Shown here piece after piece: positions 33,992 to 43,068 of a stretch of DNA of 64,000 nt. Origin of the DNA: an uncultured Oscillospiraceae bacterium (GTDB taxonomy: Bacteria > Bacillota > Clostridia > Oscillospirales > Acutalibacteraceae); NCBI GenBank assembly GCA_902490735.1, contig CABUFC010000007.1, positions 1 to 64,000 of the forward strand, given 5' to 3'. Both the position numbers and the translations under genes were made by a program. The notes beneath the pieces are model-generated. The model did no database searches. It worked only from the letters and a program-made list of their open reading frames with translations, and had not been told where the DNA came from. Numbering within the stretch: position 1 is the first letter of the stretch; each line of letters opens with the position of its first letter.

Positions 33992-35215
33992 CTAATCTAA
34001 TATATGCAATTTAGAAATAACAGTGGCATTAATACTTGATAAAGCGTCTAAAATTTTACTTTCTTTATCTACAGCGGTAATAAATGCAAGCTCGTTGGAA
34101 GCCTTTTCTCTTTTAATAAACGTACAGCCGGGAAAAGTCTTTTTAACGGTTTCTAATAGGCCATCAGAATTTTTAAGGCAAATAAAAAATTTTGCTTTAT
34201 TAACTCCTTCATCTACAACATAACCGTCGGTACAATCGTCCCAGTACAAATACTTTCTTGCACTTAGGTGTTTTACACAGTCAATAACATCTGCTACAAC
34301 TGCGCTTGCAGTAGGCATTTTGCCGGCTCCTCTACCATAAAACATAACGTCCCCTATAGAGTCACCTCTTACCATAATGGCATTAAAAACGTCGTTTACA
34401 TGACATAGCTGATTCTCCTTGCCGATAATTGCAGGATAAACCGAAGCGGTTATTTTACCGTTTTCTAAAAGGCGCGATCTGCCTATAAGTTTAATACTGC
34501 CTCCATATATGGATGCATATTCTTTTTCTTCTAAAGTAATATTTCTTATGCCTTCGGTTTTAACCCACTTAGGGTACACATGCTTGCCAAAAGAAATAGA
34601 AGCTAAAATACAGATTTTACGGCAAGTATCATGGCCGTCAATATCGGCAGAAGGATCGCGCTCCGCATAACCCAACTGCTGAGCTAAAGCCAGTGCCTCG
34701 TCAAACGACATATTTTCTTCTGCCATTTTGGTTAAAATAAAATTGGTAGTGCCGTTTAATATACCAATAACTTCATACAAATCATTAGCGGCAAGGCATT
34801 GAGTGATTGGCCTTAAAATCGGAATTCCGCCGCCGACGGATGCTTCAAAAAGAAAATTAACATTATTATTTTTAGCGATATCAAGCAAAATAGCGCCCTT
34901 TTCGGCTACAAGCTCTTTATTGCTTGTAACAACGCTTTTGCCTTTTTCTAAAGCGGCTTTAGAGAACTCGAACGCAGGATGAATACCTCCCATAACTTCA
35001 ACTACGATTTTTACATCATCATCGTTAATAATATCATTATAATCCTTGGTAAAGCGATCGCTGTATTCAAGACCGTTAAATTCACGCAAATCGAGAATAT
35101 GTTTTACATATATCTCTTCTTTTGCTTTCTTTTTTATATTTTCGGTATGTGCATTGATAAGTTCAACAACGCCGGAACCTACAACGCCATGGCCAAGCAC
35201 CGCAATATTGATCAT
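33992..35215 (-). CDS. hom: homoserine dehydrogenase
   Basis: Reduces aspartate semialdehyde to homoserine for threonine and methionine. The 407-aa protein has the Rossmann start INIAVLGHGVVGSGVVELI, TSNKELVAEKG, FEASVGGGIPILRPI, the family signature region GILNGTTNFILTKM and AERDPSADIDGHDTCRKICILA, and a C-terminal ACT domain. TAGGAGAATAAAA precedes the ATG. First gene of hom-lysC, with a palindrome just after its promoter (35260-35276). thrC lies far away at 57143. Confidence 0.95.
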   Translation of the reverse strand: MINIAVLGHGVVGSGVVELINAHTENIKKKAKEEIYVKHILDLREFNGLEYSDRFTKDYNDIINDDDVKIVVEVMGGIHPAFEFSKAALEKGKSVVTSNKELVAEKGAILLDIAKNNNVNFLFEASVGGGIPILRPITQCLAANDLYEVIGILNGTTNFILTKMAEENMSFDEALALAQQLGYAERDPSADIDGHDTCRKICILASISFGKHVYPKWVKTEGIRNITLEEKEYASIYGGSIKLIGRSRLLENGKITASVYPAIIGKENQLCHVNDVFNAIMVRGDSIGDVMFYGRGAGKMPTASAVVADVIDCVKHLSARKYLYWDDCTDGYVVDEGVNKAKFFICLKNSDGLLETVKKTFPGCTFIKREKASNELAFITAVDKESKILDALSSINATVISKLHILD

Positions 35216-35259
35216 TTTTATTCTCCTATTAAAGCATTGGTTGAAAATAAGGATTTACG

Positions 35260-35276
35260 TTAGAACACCGTTCTAA
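35260..35276. promoter_or_regulatory. palindromic operator candidate of hom-lysC
   Basis: TTAGAAC and GTTCTAA, perfect 7-base arms around 3 bases, lie 9 bases downstream of the hom -10 box, so over the first transcribed bases. This position suits a repressor. The arm spacing differs from the usual Bacillota LexA box (4 bases between GAAC and GTTC). Confidence 0.6.
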
Positions 35277-35285
35277 ATTAGAAAA

Positions 35286-35314
35286 AATATACCACATTTT
35301 TGTTAATATTTCAA
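35286..35314 (-). promoter_or_regulatory. sigma-A promoter of hom-lysC
   Basis: Minus strand: -35 TTGAAA (35309-35314), 17-base spacer, -10 TATATT (35286-35291). Confidence 0.65.
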
Positions 35315-35379
35315 GTTCTTTTTATTTTTTTCTTGTATGTTTATAAATTTTGTTATATCATATATAAGAGGTGTAGCTT

Positions 35380-36471
35380 ATGACTATCGAAAAACGCAGA
35401 AATTTTCTTATTAATACAGCATATTTTGTTTTAATTGCAGCAATAATATATTTTATCTGCAGAACACTTGCTGTATTTTTTATGCCTTTTTTAATAGGAA
35501 TATTTGTAAGCTATATTGTTCAAAAGCCGGCTAAAGCAATATCCAAGAAAACCCGGATTAATAACGGCGTAGTTACGGTGTTTTTTGTTATACTCACCTA
35601 TGCGTTTATTGTTTTATTACTAACTGTTTTAGGCTACGTTTCTTATAAGCATTTATCGGTGTTTTTCACAAAAACCGTGTCTCAATATATTCCGGCAATT
35701 AAATCGGCTTTTAATAATTTAAATTTAAAGATATCGCAAATTCAGCTCGGTCTTCCGGATGATCTTACAGCTACATTAAGCGCATATCCGGATAAACTAT
35801 TTTCATCCATTATTACCGGAGCTGCAAACATAATTTCAAATTTCGGCGTAAGGCTTGTTAAGACGGCGCCGCAAATGTTGATTTCCACAATCGTTACCCT
35901 TGTTGCCTCTTGTTTTATAGCGGTTGATCACGAACGAATTATCAGCTTTATTAAGCTTCAATTAAGTGACAAAGCACGAGACATTGCCGTCGATATTAAA
36001 CATTTATTTACAAACAGTATTTTTAAAATGTTAAAAGGATACGCATTTTTAATGGTAATAACATTTTGCGAACTATGCGTATTTTTAGGAATTTTAGGAA
36101 TTAAAAATTTCGTGTTTGTTGCTATGATTATTGCATTTGTTGATATTTTGCCGGTTTTAGGCACAGGTACTGTTCTTATCCCCTGGGCAATTATTTCTTT
36201 AATTTGCGGTAATTATTATCACATGGCCGGGCTTATTATTGCATATGTTATAATAACGATTATACGGCAATTTATCGAGCCTAAAATCATTGGCGAGCAA
36301 ATCGGACTTCACCCGTTAGTTATGTTAATAGCTTTGTTTGTCGGTTTAAGGCTTATTGGATTTGTTGGAATGTTTGCTTTCCCGATAGGAATAATTATTA
36401 TTTCACATCTTCAAAAAACCGGTAAAATACATTTATGGAAAACGGCAGAAGAATCTAAGACAAAGGAGTAA
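35380..36471 (+). CDS. AI-2E/YtvI family membrane permease
   Basis: A 363-aa polytopic protein of the AI-2 exporter superfamily, with about eight membrane helices: two near the N-terminus (YFVLIAAIIYFICRTLAVFFMPFLIGIFVSYIV), one near 60-80, and a C-terminal bundle including IIAFVDILPVLGTGTVLIPWAI and the family motif FIEPKIIGEQIGLHPLVMLIALFVGLRLIGFVGM. It resembles the sporulation protein YtvI. The substrate is unknown. GAGGTG precedes the ATG; ddh follows after 4 bases. Confidence 0.85.
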   Translation: MTIEKRRNFLINTAYFVLIAAIIYFICRTLAVFFMPFLIGIFVSYIVQKPAKAISKKTRINNGVVTVFFVILTYAFIVLLLTVLGYVSYKHLSVFFTKTVSQYIPAIKSAFNNLNLKISQIQLGLPDDLTATLSAYPDKLFSSIITGAANIISNFGVRLVKTAPQMLISTIVTLVASCFIAVDHERIISFIKLQLSDKARDIAVDIKHLFTNSIFKMLKGYAFLMVITFCELCVFLGILGIKNFVFVAMIIAFVDILPVLGTGTVLIPWAIISLICGNYYHMAGLIIAYVIITIIRQFIEPKIIGEQIGLHPLVMLIALFVGLRLIGFVGMFAFPIGIIIISHLQKTGKIHLWKTAEESKTKE

Positions 36472-36475
36472 TTTT

Positions 36476-37456
36476 ATGAAAATCAAGCTTGGAATAGTAG
36501 GTTACGGAAATTTAGGCAAAGGCGTAGAAACAGCTGTAAAAACTGCCGATGACATAGAGCTGAAATATATTTTCACCAGAAGAGACCCGAATGCGCTTGA
36601 GATTAATTCCAATGCAAAAGTAATTGCACTTAGTGATATAGCCAATTATAAAGACGATATTGACGTGCTTATTCTTTGTTCCGGCAGCGCTACAGACTTG
36701 CCCGAGCAAACACCAAAACTTGCAAAACTATTTAACGTTGTTGACAGTTTTGACACGCACGCGAAAATACCCGATCACTTTAAAGCAGTAGATCTTGCCG
36801 CAAAATCCAACAATAAGGTTGGAATTATTTCTGTCGGCTGGGATCCGGGAATGTTTTCTTTACAAAGGTTATTAAGTGAAGCAATTCTTCCAAACGGAGA
36901 AAGCTATACGTTTTGGGGTAAAGGCGTAAGCCAGGGGCATTCGGATGCTATAAGACGGATTGACGGCGTTATTGACGCAAGGCAATATACAATACCGATT
37001 GAATCTGCAGTTGAAAAAATCAAAAAAGGTTTACACCCTACACTTTCTGTGAGAGAAAAGCACAAAAGAGAATGCTTTGTTGTGGTAAAAGAAGGTGCCG
37101 ATCTTAAAAGAATAGAGCAAGAAATAAAGACCATGCCAAATTATTTTGATGAGTATGATACTACCGTGCATTTTATTTCTATGGAAGAATTAATTAAAAA
37201 CCACAGTGGAATTCCTCATGGGGGGTTGGTTATAAGATCGGGATCAACTAATAACGGCGAAAACGAACATATTATTGAGTACAAATTAAAGCTTGATTCT
37301 AACCCGGAATTTACTTCAAGCATACTAATTGCCTATGCCAGAGCCGCAAAAAAGCTATATGACAGCAAACAATACGGCTGTAAAACGGTTTTTGATATAC
37401 CGATAAGTTATTTAACCACAAAAAGCAGAGATGAATTGCTAAAAACTTTATTATAA
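36476..37456 (+). CDS. ddh: meso-diaminopimelate dehydrogenase
   Basis: NADPH-dependent one-step formation of meso-DAP from tetrahydrodipicolinate, feeding lysine and cell wall. The 326-aa protein starts KIKLGIVGYGNLGKGVETAV (Rossmann), then FTRRDP, DSFDTHAKIPDHF, SVGWDPGMFSLQRLL, WGKGVSQGHSDAIRRIDGV and HGGLVIRSGST, all typical of Ddh. AAGGAG sits at the end of the permease gene. It agrees with MurE being a DAP-adding enzyme. Confidence 0.95.
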   Translation: MKIKLGIVGYGNLGKGVETAVKTADDIELKYIFTRRDPNALEINSNAKVIALSDIANYKDDIDVLILCSGSATDLPEQTPKLAKLFNVVDSFDTHAKIPDHFKAVDLAAKSNNKVGIISVGWDPGMFSLQRLLSEAILPNGESYTFWGKGVSQGHSDAIRRIDGVIDARQYTIPIESAVEKIKKGLHPTLSVREKHKRECFVVVKEGADLKRIEQEIKTMPNYFDEYDTTVHFISMEELIKNHSGIPHGGLVIRSGSTNNGENEHIIEYKLKLDSNPEFTSSILIAYARAAKKLYDSKQYGCKTVFDIPISYLTTKSRDELLKTLL

Positions 37457-37459
37457 AAA

Positions 37460-37490
37460 AAGAGCTGAAAGAAAAACTTTCAGCTCTTTA
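37460..37490. terminator. bidirectional terminator between ddh and ftsZ
   Basis: Perfect 12-base stem AAGAGCTGAAAG (37460-37471) / CTTTCAGCTCTT (37477-37488), A5 loop, A7 on one side and T-rich on the other. Confidence 0.85.
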
Positions 37491-37502
37491 TTCTTGTAAT
37501 TA

Positions 37503-38573
37503 TTATTTGCGATTGTTAATCATATCAAAAAGCTCGGAATATGTATCGTCATCTTTATCATCATCTTCGGTGCTTAATATGTCTACAAGATCGGAACCCA
37601 TTCCGGATTTTTTCTTTTCGGTTCCAAGACCTGTTGCAACAACAGTAATGCGGACAGTATCCTCAAGATTTTCATCAAGCTGAACGCCCCAAATAATGTT
37701 TGCATCAGGATGAGCCATATTCTTAACCGCATTGGAAGCTTCGGCAACTTCTTCAAGGCCGATATCTTCACTAGCAGTAATGCTGATAATAACACCACTT
37801 GCGTTTTCCATAGTAGTTTCGATAAGAGGGCTGTGAATAGCGGCATTTGCAGCAGCTTCGGCTTTATCTCTGCCGGTTGCAACGCCAACGCCCATATGTG
37901 CATAACCGGAATCGGTCATTATAGCTTTTACGTCAGCAAAGTCAAGGTTAATAAGAGCTGTTACATTTACAAGTTCCGAAATGCTTTGAACACCCTGTCT
38001 TAAAACGTCGTCTGCAATATAAAATGCATTCTTTAAAGTAAGCTTTTCGGCAGATGCGTCTTTTAATCTTTCGTTAGGGATAACAATCAGGCTGTCAACA
38101 TGCTCGCGTAATGCGGCAATACCCGCTTCTGCCTGTTCCATTCTGCGTTTACCCTCAAATGCGAAAGGCTTTGTTACGATACCAACAGTTAGAATCCCAA
38201 GTTCTTTAGCGATTTGAGCAACGATGGGAGCAGCTCCGGTACCGGTTCCACCACCCATTCCGGCTGTAATGAATACCATATCCGCATCACGAATAGCCGC
38301 TGTAATTTCTTCTTTTGATTCTTCGGCTGCGTTCTGTCCTTTGGTAGGATCGGCACCGGCACCCTGGCCTTTAGTGGCTTTTTCGCCGATCTGGATTTTT
38401 TGAGAAGCCTTTGAAACATAAAGAGCGGCGCGGTCAGTATTAATAGCAACAAATTCTACTCCGCGAACACCGGCATCGACCATACGGTTTATAGCATTTC
38501 CGCCGCCGCCGCCGACACCTATAACTTTAATTTCAACTATATCTTTTTGTTCATTCAATACATCAAATGGCAT
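37503..38573 (-). CDS. ftsZ: cell division GTPase FtsZ
   Basis: Tubulin-like protein that polymerises into the Z-ring. From MPFDVLNEQKDIVEI it is 356 aa: IKVIGVGGGGGNAINRM, the tubulin signature AGMGGGTGTGAAP, NLDFADVKAIM and the C-terminal domain to about residue 320. The tail (DDKDDDTYSELFDMINNRK) is short and differs from the usual LPxFLR-type peptide that binds FtsA or ZipA; no ftsA is nearby. GGAAGG favours the second ATG at 38573. It has its own promoter (38627-38655). Confidence 0.96.
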   Translation of the reverse strand: MPFDVLNEQKDIVEIKVIGVGGGGGNAINRMVDAGVRGVEFVAINTDRAALYVSKASQKIQIGEKATKGQGAGADPTKGQNAAEESKEEITAAIRDADMVFITAGMGGGTGTGAAPIVAQIAKELGILTVGIVTKPFAFEGKRRMEQAEAGIAALREHVDSLIVIPNERLKDASAEKLTLKNAFYIADDVLRQGVQSISELVNVTALINLDFADVKAIMTDSGYAHMGVGVATGRDKAEAAANAAIHSPLIETTMENASGVIISITASEDIGLEEVAEASNAVKNMAHPDANIIWGVQLDENLEDTVRITVVATGLGTEKKKSGMGSDLVDILSTEDDDKDDDTYSELFDMINNRK

Positions 38574-38626
38574 TTTTTTCATCCTTCCAATCGATTAAAA
38601 TACAGAAAACGCATTTATACAAAGAT

Positions 38627-38655
38627 ATTTTAGCACAAAGAATTGCGAATTTCAA
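38627..38655 (-). promoter_or_regulatory. sigma-A promoter of ftsZ
   Basis: Minus strand: -35 TTGAAA (38650-38655), 17-base spacer ending in TGC, -10 TAAAAT (38627-38632). It allows ftsZ expression apart from the rest of the dcw cluster. Confidence 0.7.
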
Positions 38656-38672
38656 TATTTTTTTTTAATAAT

Positions 38673-39449
38673 TTAAGATTTACTATAATATCCTTTTTGA
38701 CTGCTGCTTGTCCAGTTTTTTAAATTGATACTACCGCCGCTTTTTTCCCCTATTTCTTTAAGCATACTTTTAAGGTGAAGAATTTTATATGACAGATCAT
38801 TTTGAGTGCCTAATTCCACTGTGATGCTATTTGCAACTACTGTTTTTATATTTGTAATATCCGATACGTCAATTTCTGAAAGCTTTATTTCTAGGTCGTC
38901 AGTTTTTTTATACAAGTCTTCAAATATTTCATATGCGTCGTTATTTTCGAATGTAATTTTGTCTCCAAGATTGCTTTTTAAAATTTTAAGTCCTTTTATT
39001 TTTATCGCTGTTTCCGACACGTCGGTTTTCTTGTCGAGGGTTTTGAATTTAGCATCGGTTACAACATATGCCCCGTTATTATAAAAGGCGAACTTTTCAA
39101 TGTCGTCAGTAATTTTTAAAATTATGGTAGACGGAATTTTACGAACTACATCCACCTTTTCAACATAAGGTAATTTTTTACTAATTTTGTCGCTGACATT
39201 TTTAGATATAAAAGAAAAAAGCTTAGTCCCTTTACCAATACCCGAAACCGTTAAAATCTGGTCGGCGGTATAAATGTTGCTGCCGGTAACGGTAACCGTT
39301 TTTGCAGGAAAAAGTACAAATTGAAAAAGCATTACAACAACAAAGCCGATCAAAAACACCGCAATTACAAAATTACGGAGTTTATGTGACCGGCGTTTTT
39401 TCTTTTTTTGTGGTATAACTTTTTTTGATTCTGTTTGTTCTATTTTCAT
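38673..39449 (-). CDS. ftsQ: cell division protein FtsQ/DivIB
   Basis: Bitopic septal protein, 258 aa: basic cytosolic N-terminus (KKVIPQKKKKRRSHK), one membrane helix (NFVIAVFLIGFVVVMLFQFVLF), a POTRA domain (VTVTGSNIYTADQILTVSGIGKGTKLFSF) and an outer beta domain. It overlaps murA by 4 bases and lies just before ftsZ, the usual place. Sequence similarity in this family is low; context carries weight. Confidence 0.88.
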   Translation of the reverse strand: MKIEQTESKKVIPQKKKKRRSHKLRNFVIAVFLIGFVVVMLFQFVLFPAKTVTVTGSNIYTADQILTVSGIGKGTKLFSFISKNVSDKISKKLPYVEKVDVVRKIPSTIILKITDDIEKFAFYNNGAYVVTDAKFKTLDKKTDVSETAIKIKGLKILKSNLGDKITFENNDAYEIFEDLYKKTDDLEIKLSEIDVSDITNIKTVVANSITVELGTQNDLSYKILHLKSMLKEIGEKSGGSINLKNWTSSSQKGYYSKS

Positions 39450-40699
39450 TTCCTTATTATTTCTGCTCCCAGTTTTTTAAGATAGCATTCTATGCTATCA
39501 TATCCCCTATCGATATGGTAAATTTTATTTATTTTTGTAGTGCCGTGTGCTTTTAATGCCGCCACAACCAATGCCGCGCCGCCTCTTAAATCGGTGCATT
39601 CTACGGTACTTCCCCATAAATCATCCACCCCGTTTACTATTGCGACTTTTCCTTCTACACTAACTTTTGCGCCCATTCTTTTAAGTTCGTCAATATATTT
39701 AAATCGGTTTGAAAAAATATTTTCAACAAATACGGAGGTTCCTTCTGCCGCGGACATCATTGCAAGTGTTGTGGGAGCGGCGTCGGTAGGAAAGCCCGGA
39801 TAAAAATGAGTTTTAACCGTATACCCGCCTTTAAGTTTAGGCGGTGCTTTTAAAAACAGTTTATTTTCTTCAAGCAACAGTTTTACACCTGCGGCTTTAA
39901 AGCATTCGGTAACCGGCACAATATGTTCTGTAACAACGTTATTCATTAATAGTTCGCCGCCGGTTATACTTACGGCTGACATATAGGTCGATACGGCTAT
40001 TCTATCCGGTATTACGGTATGTTCAACGCCGGATAAACTGCTAACACCTGTAATTTCAATTGTACCGCTTTCTTCGCCGCTTATTTTTGCGCCAGCACCC
40101 TTTAAAAAATCCGCAAGATCCTTAATTTCAGGCTCGCGTGCGGCATTTCTTATTACGGTTTTTCCTTTTGCAACTGAAGCTAAAATCATGGCGTTTTCGG
40201 TAGCCCCTACGCTTGGCAAAGGAAAAGTAATTTCTGCTCCGTGTAAGCCTTTTTCAATTCTGCAATTAAGATTTCCATGATCCTCATCAATTTGAGCTCC
40301 GAGTCTTTTTAAAGCAGATATATGTATATCTATGGGTCTAGGACCAAGTTCACAGCCACCAGGACCTGAAAGGGTTGCTTTTTTACAGCGTGCAAGAATG
40401 CTTCCTAAAAAAATAATCGAGGAACGCATTTCACGCATTAAATTATCGGGAATAGAATCGCAATCAATATATTTTGAATTGACTACGACTGTATTATCTT
40501 CCCTGTAAACAATACAGCCAACATGCCGCAATATTCTAATTGCCGCATCTATATCAGATAATCGCGGAACATTATGTATTATGCATTCTCCGTTGCAAAT
40601 AACCGTTGCCGCTAATATTGGCAATGCGGAATTTTTTGCACCGTGAAGAGAGATCTCACCTTCAAGTCGTTGATTTCCTTTTATTATTAGACTTGACAT
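39446..40699 (-). CDS. murA: UDP-N-acetylglucosamine 1-carboxyvinyltransferase
   Basis: First committed step of peptidoglycan synthesis, adding enolpyruvate to UDP-GlcNAc. The 417-aa protein shows GNQRLEGEISLHGAKNSALPILAA, the catalytic Cys loop GPGGCELGPRPIDIHI (Cys, so fosfomycin-type inactivation is expected) and GFPTDAAPTTLAMMSAAEGTS. It is preceded by an 80-base gap after murG without a clear promoter. Two murA copies are common in Bacillota; this is the dcw copy. Confidence 0.95.
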   Translation of the reverse strand: MSSLIIKGNQRLEGEISLHGAKNSALPILAATVICNGECIIHNVPRLSDIDAAIRILRHVGCIVYREDNTVVVNSKYIDCDSIPDNLMREMRSSIIFLGSILARCKKATLSGPGGCELGPRPIDIHISALKRLGAQIDEDHGNLNCRIEKGLHGAEITFPLPSVGATENAMILASVAKGKTVIRNAAREPEIKDLADFLKGAGAKISGEESGTIEITGVSSLSGVEHTVIPDRIAVSTYMSAVSITGGELLMNNVVTEHIVPVTECFKAAGVKLLLEENKLFLKAPPKLKGGYTVKTHFYPGFPTDAAPTTLAMMSAAEGTSVFVENIFSNRFKYIDELKRMGAKVSVEGKVAIVNGVDDLWGSTVECTDLRGGAALVVAALKAHGTTKINKIYHIDRGYDSIECYLKKLGAEIIRK

Positions 40700-40779
40700 T
40701 AAAATGCACTCCTTAAATAATGAGGCTGATTATTTTCAACCAATATTATTCTATGCAGTACATTTATAACCTGTTACGC

Positions 40780-41892
40780 TTATTTTGCCAAAAGCTTCAT
40801 TAATTCAGAGTATATTTTTTCGGTGGCATTGGATATTGTAGCCGTTGCCGCTTTTGCGCTCATATTTTTAAGCAGTGAATCATCGTTGATAATTTTCATA
40901 AGTGTGGGTTCTAAAAGCTCTATATCTTTTTCTTCTACAAGTTCGGCAGCTCCGATATTTTTTAAAGATAGAGCATTATAATATTGATGATTTTCTGCAA
41001 CATTTGGCGAAGGTATAAAAATTGCGGGTTTTCCGCATACGCCGATCTCTGTTAATGATATGGCTCCGGCACGAGAAATCACAATATCAGCTGCCGGTAT
41101 ACAAACAGTACTGTCAAGATAATCTTTTATTATTACGTTAGGTGAATTCAGGTTAATGCCTTTATTATTGGCCGCCTTAATCACATCGTCAAAATTACCT
41201 TTACCGGCTCCGTGAATAAAAAAGAATTTGCTGTTTTTATAATGTTTAGCAATAATATCTATCATTGCTTCATTTATTTTCCCGGCGCCGAGACTGCCGC
41301 CCATAGATGTTATAACTTTTACTTCGTCGCTTATGTTTAAAATCTTTCTGGCACTGCTTTTTGTGTGCTTTAACATTTCAAGTCGCACGGGATTTCCCAA
41401 AACAACCGGCTCGGTTTTTAGCCTCATCCGGTTTTTTGCCTCTTTCATAGCAAGCATTACAAGGTCAACTCTATTTGAGAGCATTTTTGTTGTAACGCCC
41501 GGGAATGCATTTTGCTCGTGAATAGCAGTTTTTATATGTAATTTAGAAGCTTCCCTAAGCACCGGTCCGCTTACATAACCGCCGGTACCAACTACTAAAT
41601 CCGGTTTAAGTTTTTTTAATAGTTCTTTAGAGCGAGTACTGCCTAAAACGGCTTTTTTAAGCGCGTCGAAATTCCTTGCAATGTTTTCACGGCTTATTTT
41701 GCGCTGAAAACCGGCAACGTCAATAGGATAAAACTCAAATCCCGCTTCAGATACCAGTCTTTCTTCCATACCGCCTTTTTTTCCTATATAGGAAATTTTT
41801 GCGTCCGGATGCTTATTTTTAATGTACTGCGCAACAGCAAGTGCCGGGTTTATATGGCCTGCTGTTCCACCGCCGGCAAATAAAATATGCAT
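40780..41892 (-). CDS. murG: MurG glycosyltransferase (lipid II synthesis)
   Basis: Adds GlcNAc to lipid I at the inner membrane face. The 370-aa GT28 protein has the Gly-rich start ILFAGGGTAGHINPALAVAQ, GTGGYVSGPVLREA, HEQNAFPGVTTKML, TSMGGSLGAGKIN and SRAGAISLTEIGVCGKPAIFIPSPNVAENHQYYNA. AAGGATGG precedes the ATG. Position after ftsW is standard. Confidence 0.96.
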   Translation of the reverse strand: MHILFAGGGTAGHINPALAVAQYIKNKHPDAKISYIGKKGGMEERLVSEAGFEFYPIDVAGFQRKISRENIARNFDALKKAVLGSTRSKELLKKLKPDLVVGTGGYVSGPVLREASKLHIKTAIHEQNAFPGVTTKMLSNRVDLVMLAMKEAKNRMRLKTEPVVLGNPVRLEMLKHTKSSARKILNISDEVKVITSMGGSLGAGKINEAMIDIIAKHYKNSKFFFIHGAGKGNFDDVIKAANNKGINLNSPNVIIKDYLDSTVCIPAADIVISRAGAISLTEIGVCGKPAIFIPSPNVAENHQYYNALSLKNIGAAELVEEKDIELLEPTLMKIINDDSLLKNMSAKAATATISNATEKIYSELMKLLAK

Positions 41893-41905
41893 ATTATATC
41901 CATCC

Positions 41906-43063
41906 TTAAGATTTTTCTAAGTTGCTTGTTCTGGAAATGGCAAGAACTATCCCCATTTGCACTAAAAGCAGTAAAAGCGCCGTACCACCATAACTGAAAA
42001 ACGGAAGGCTTATACCTGTATTGGGTAATGTGTTTGTAACAACAAGAATATTAAGTGCCGCTTGAAGACCTACCTGAAAGGTAAGTCCTGCTGCTAAAAG
42101 CGCCGAATATTTATCGGGCGCACGCATGGCTATAACAAAGCCGCGCCACAACAATAAACAAAAAAGGATTACAAGCGCTAACGCACCGATAAGGCCCAAT
42201 TCTTCGCAAACAACCGCAAAAATAAAATCGTTGTGGGGCTCCGGAAGCCAAAGATATTTTTGATGAGACTGGCCGAAGCCTCTGCCCATTATACCTCCGG
42301 AACCAATTGCCAATAACGATTGTATTGTTTGATATCCTTTACCCGTAGCGTCTGCCCATGGGTTTAACCAATAGGTTATTCTGCTGCTGCCGTAGCTAAT
42401 TACTCCGGTAACAATGGCGCCAATAATGCCAATAACACCAATTCCCGCTGCGCCTATTACATATTTCCACTTAATACCGCCGAAAATCATTAGTGCGGCG
42501 CCTATAATAAAAATTAAAGCTGTAGCAGAAAGATGCGGTTCAACTAAAACAAGGGCGCAGACAACTGCCAAAAGCAGCCCCGGTATTACTATGCCCTCTT
42601 TAAAATTCTTCATTTTAGAATAGTTTTTTGAAATATAAGTGGCAAAAAGCAGAATGATGGAAAATTTAGCAATTTCCGATGGCTGGAAAGAAATAGGACC
42701 TAATACGAGCCATCTTTTAACGTCCATGCCTTTTATTTGAATAGGCAAAATAAGCAGCAAGACAAGAAGCGCTGTAGAAATAAAATAAACTATCCATGCA
42801 AATTTTTTATAAACATGAGCATTTATTTTTGAAACCAAAAGCATCAGCACTACACCTACGATCGCAATCGATGCCTGCCTTATTATAAAATGATAGCTGT
42901 TGTTCATATAGGCATACGCGTACGGATAGCTTGCAGAAAACAACATAATAAGCCCAAAAACAAGCAGTATCATAACAAGAGCCAAAAATCCAAGATCCAT
43001 TTTACCCTTTAAAAAAATGCCTTGTTTTTGGCGGGTACTTCTTTCCTGCTCCACGCTTTTCAC
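41906..43063 (-). CDS. ftsW: SEDS peptidoglycan polymerase FtsW/SpoVE
   Basis: Septal glycan polymerase, 385 aa, about ten membrane helices. SEDS motifs: PISFQPSEIAKFSIILLFA, EPHLSATALIFIIGAALM, GKGYQTIQSLLAIGSGGIMGRGFGQSHQKYLWLPEPHNDFIFAVVCEELG and GISLPFFSYGGTALLLLLVQMG. Whether it is the vegetative FtsW or sporulation SpoVE cannot be told. It lies 5 bases after mraY. Partner class B PBP is at 45543. Confidence 0.94.
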   Translation of the reverse strand: MKSVEQERSTRQKQGIFLKGKMDLGFLALVMILLVFGLIMLFSASYPYAYAYMNNSYHFIIRQASIAIVGVVLMLLVSKINAHVYKKFAWIVYFISTALLVLLLILPIQIKGMDVKRWLVLGPISFQPSEIAKFSIILLFATYISKNYSKMKNFKEGIVIPGLLLAVVCALVLVEPHLSATALIFIIGAALMIFGGIKWKYVIGAAGIGVIGIIGAIVTGVISYGSSRITYWLNPWADATGKGYQTIQSLLAIGSGGIMGRGFGQSHQKYLWLPEPHNDFIFAVVCEELGLIGALALVILFCLLLWRGFVIAMRAPDKYSALLAAGLTFQVGLQAALNILVVTNTLPNTGISLPFFSYGGTALLLLLVQMGIVLAISRTSNLEKS

Positions 43064-43068
43064 CTCAA

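Noticed and set aside
35216..35379. Lysine riboswitch or T-box before hom-lysC
   Set aside because: The leader is about 70 bases, A/T-rich and has only the short palindrome; too small for either element.
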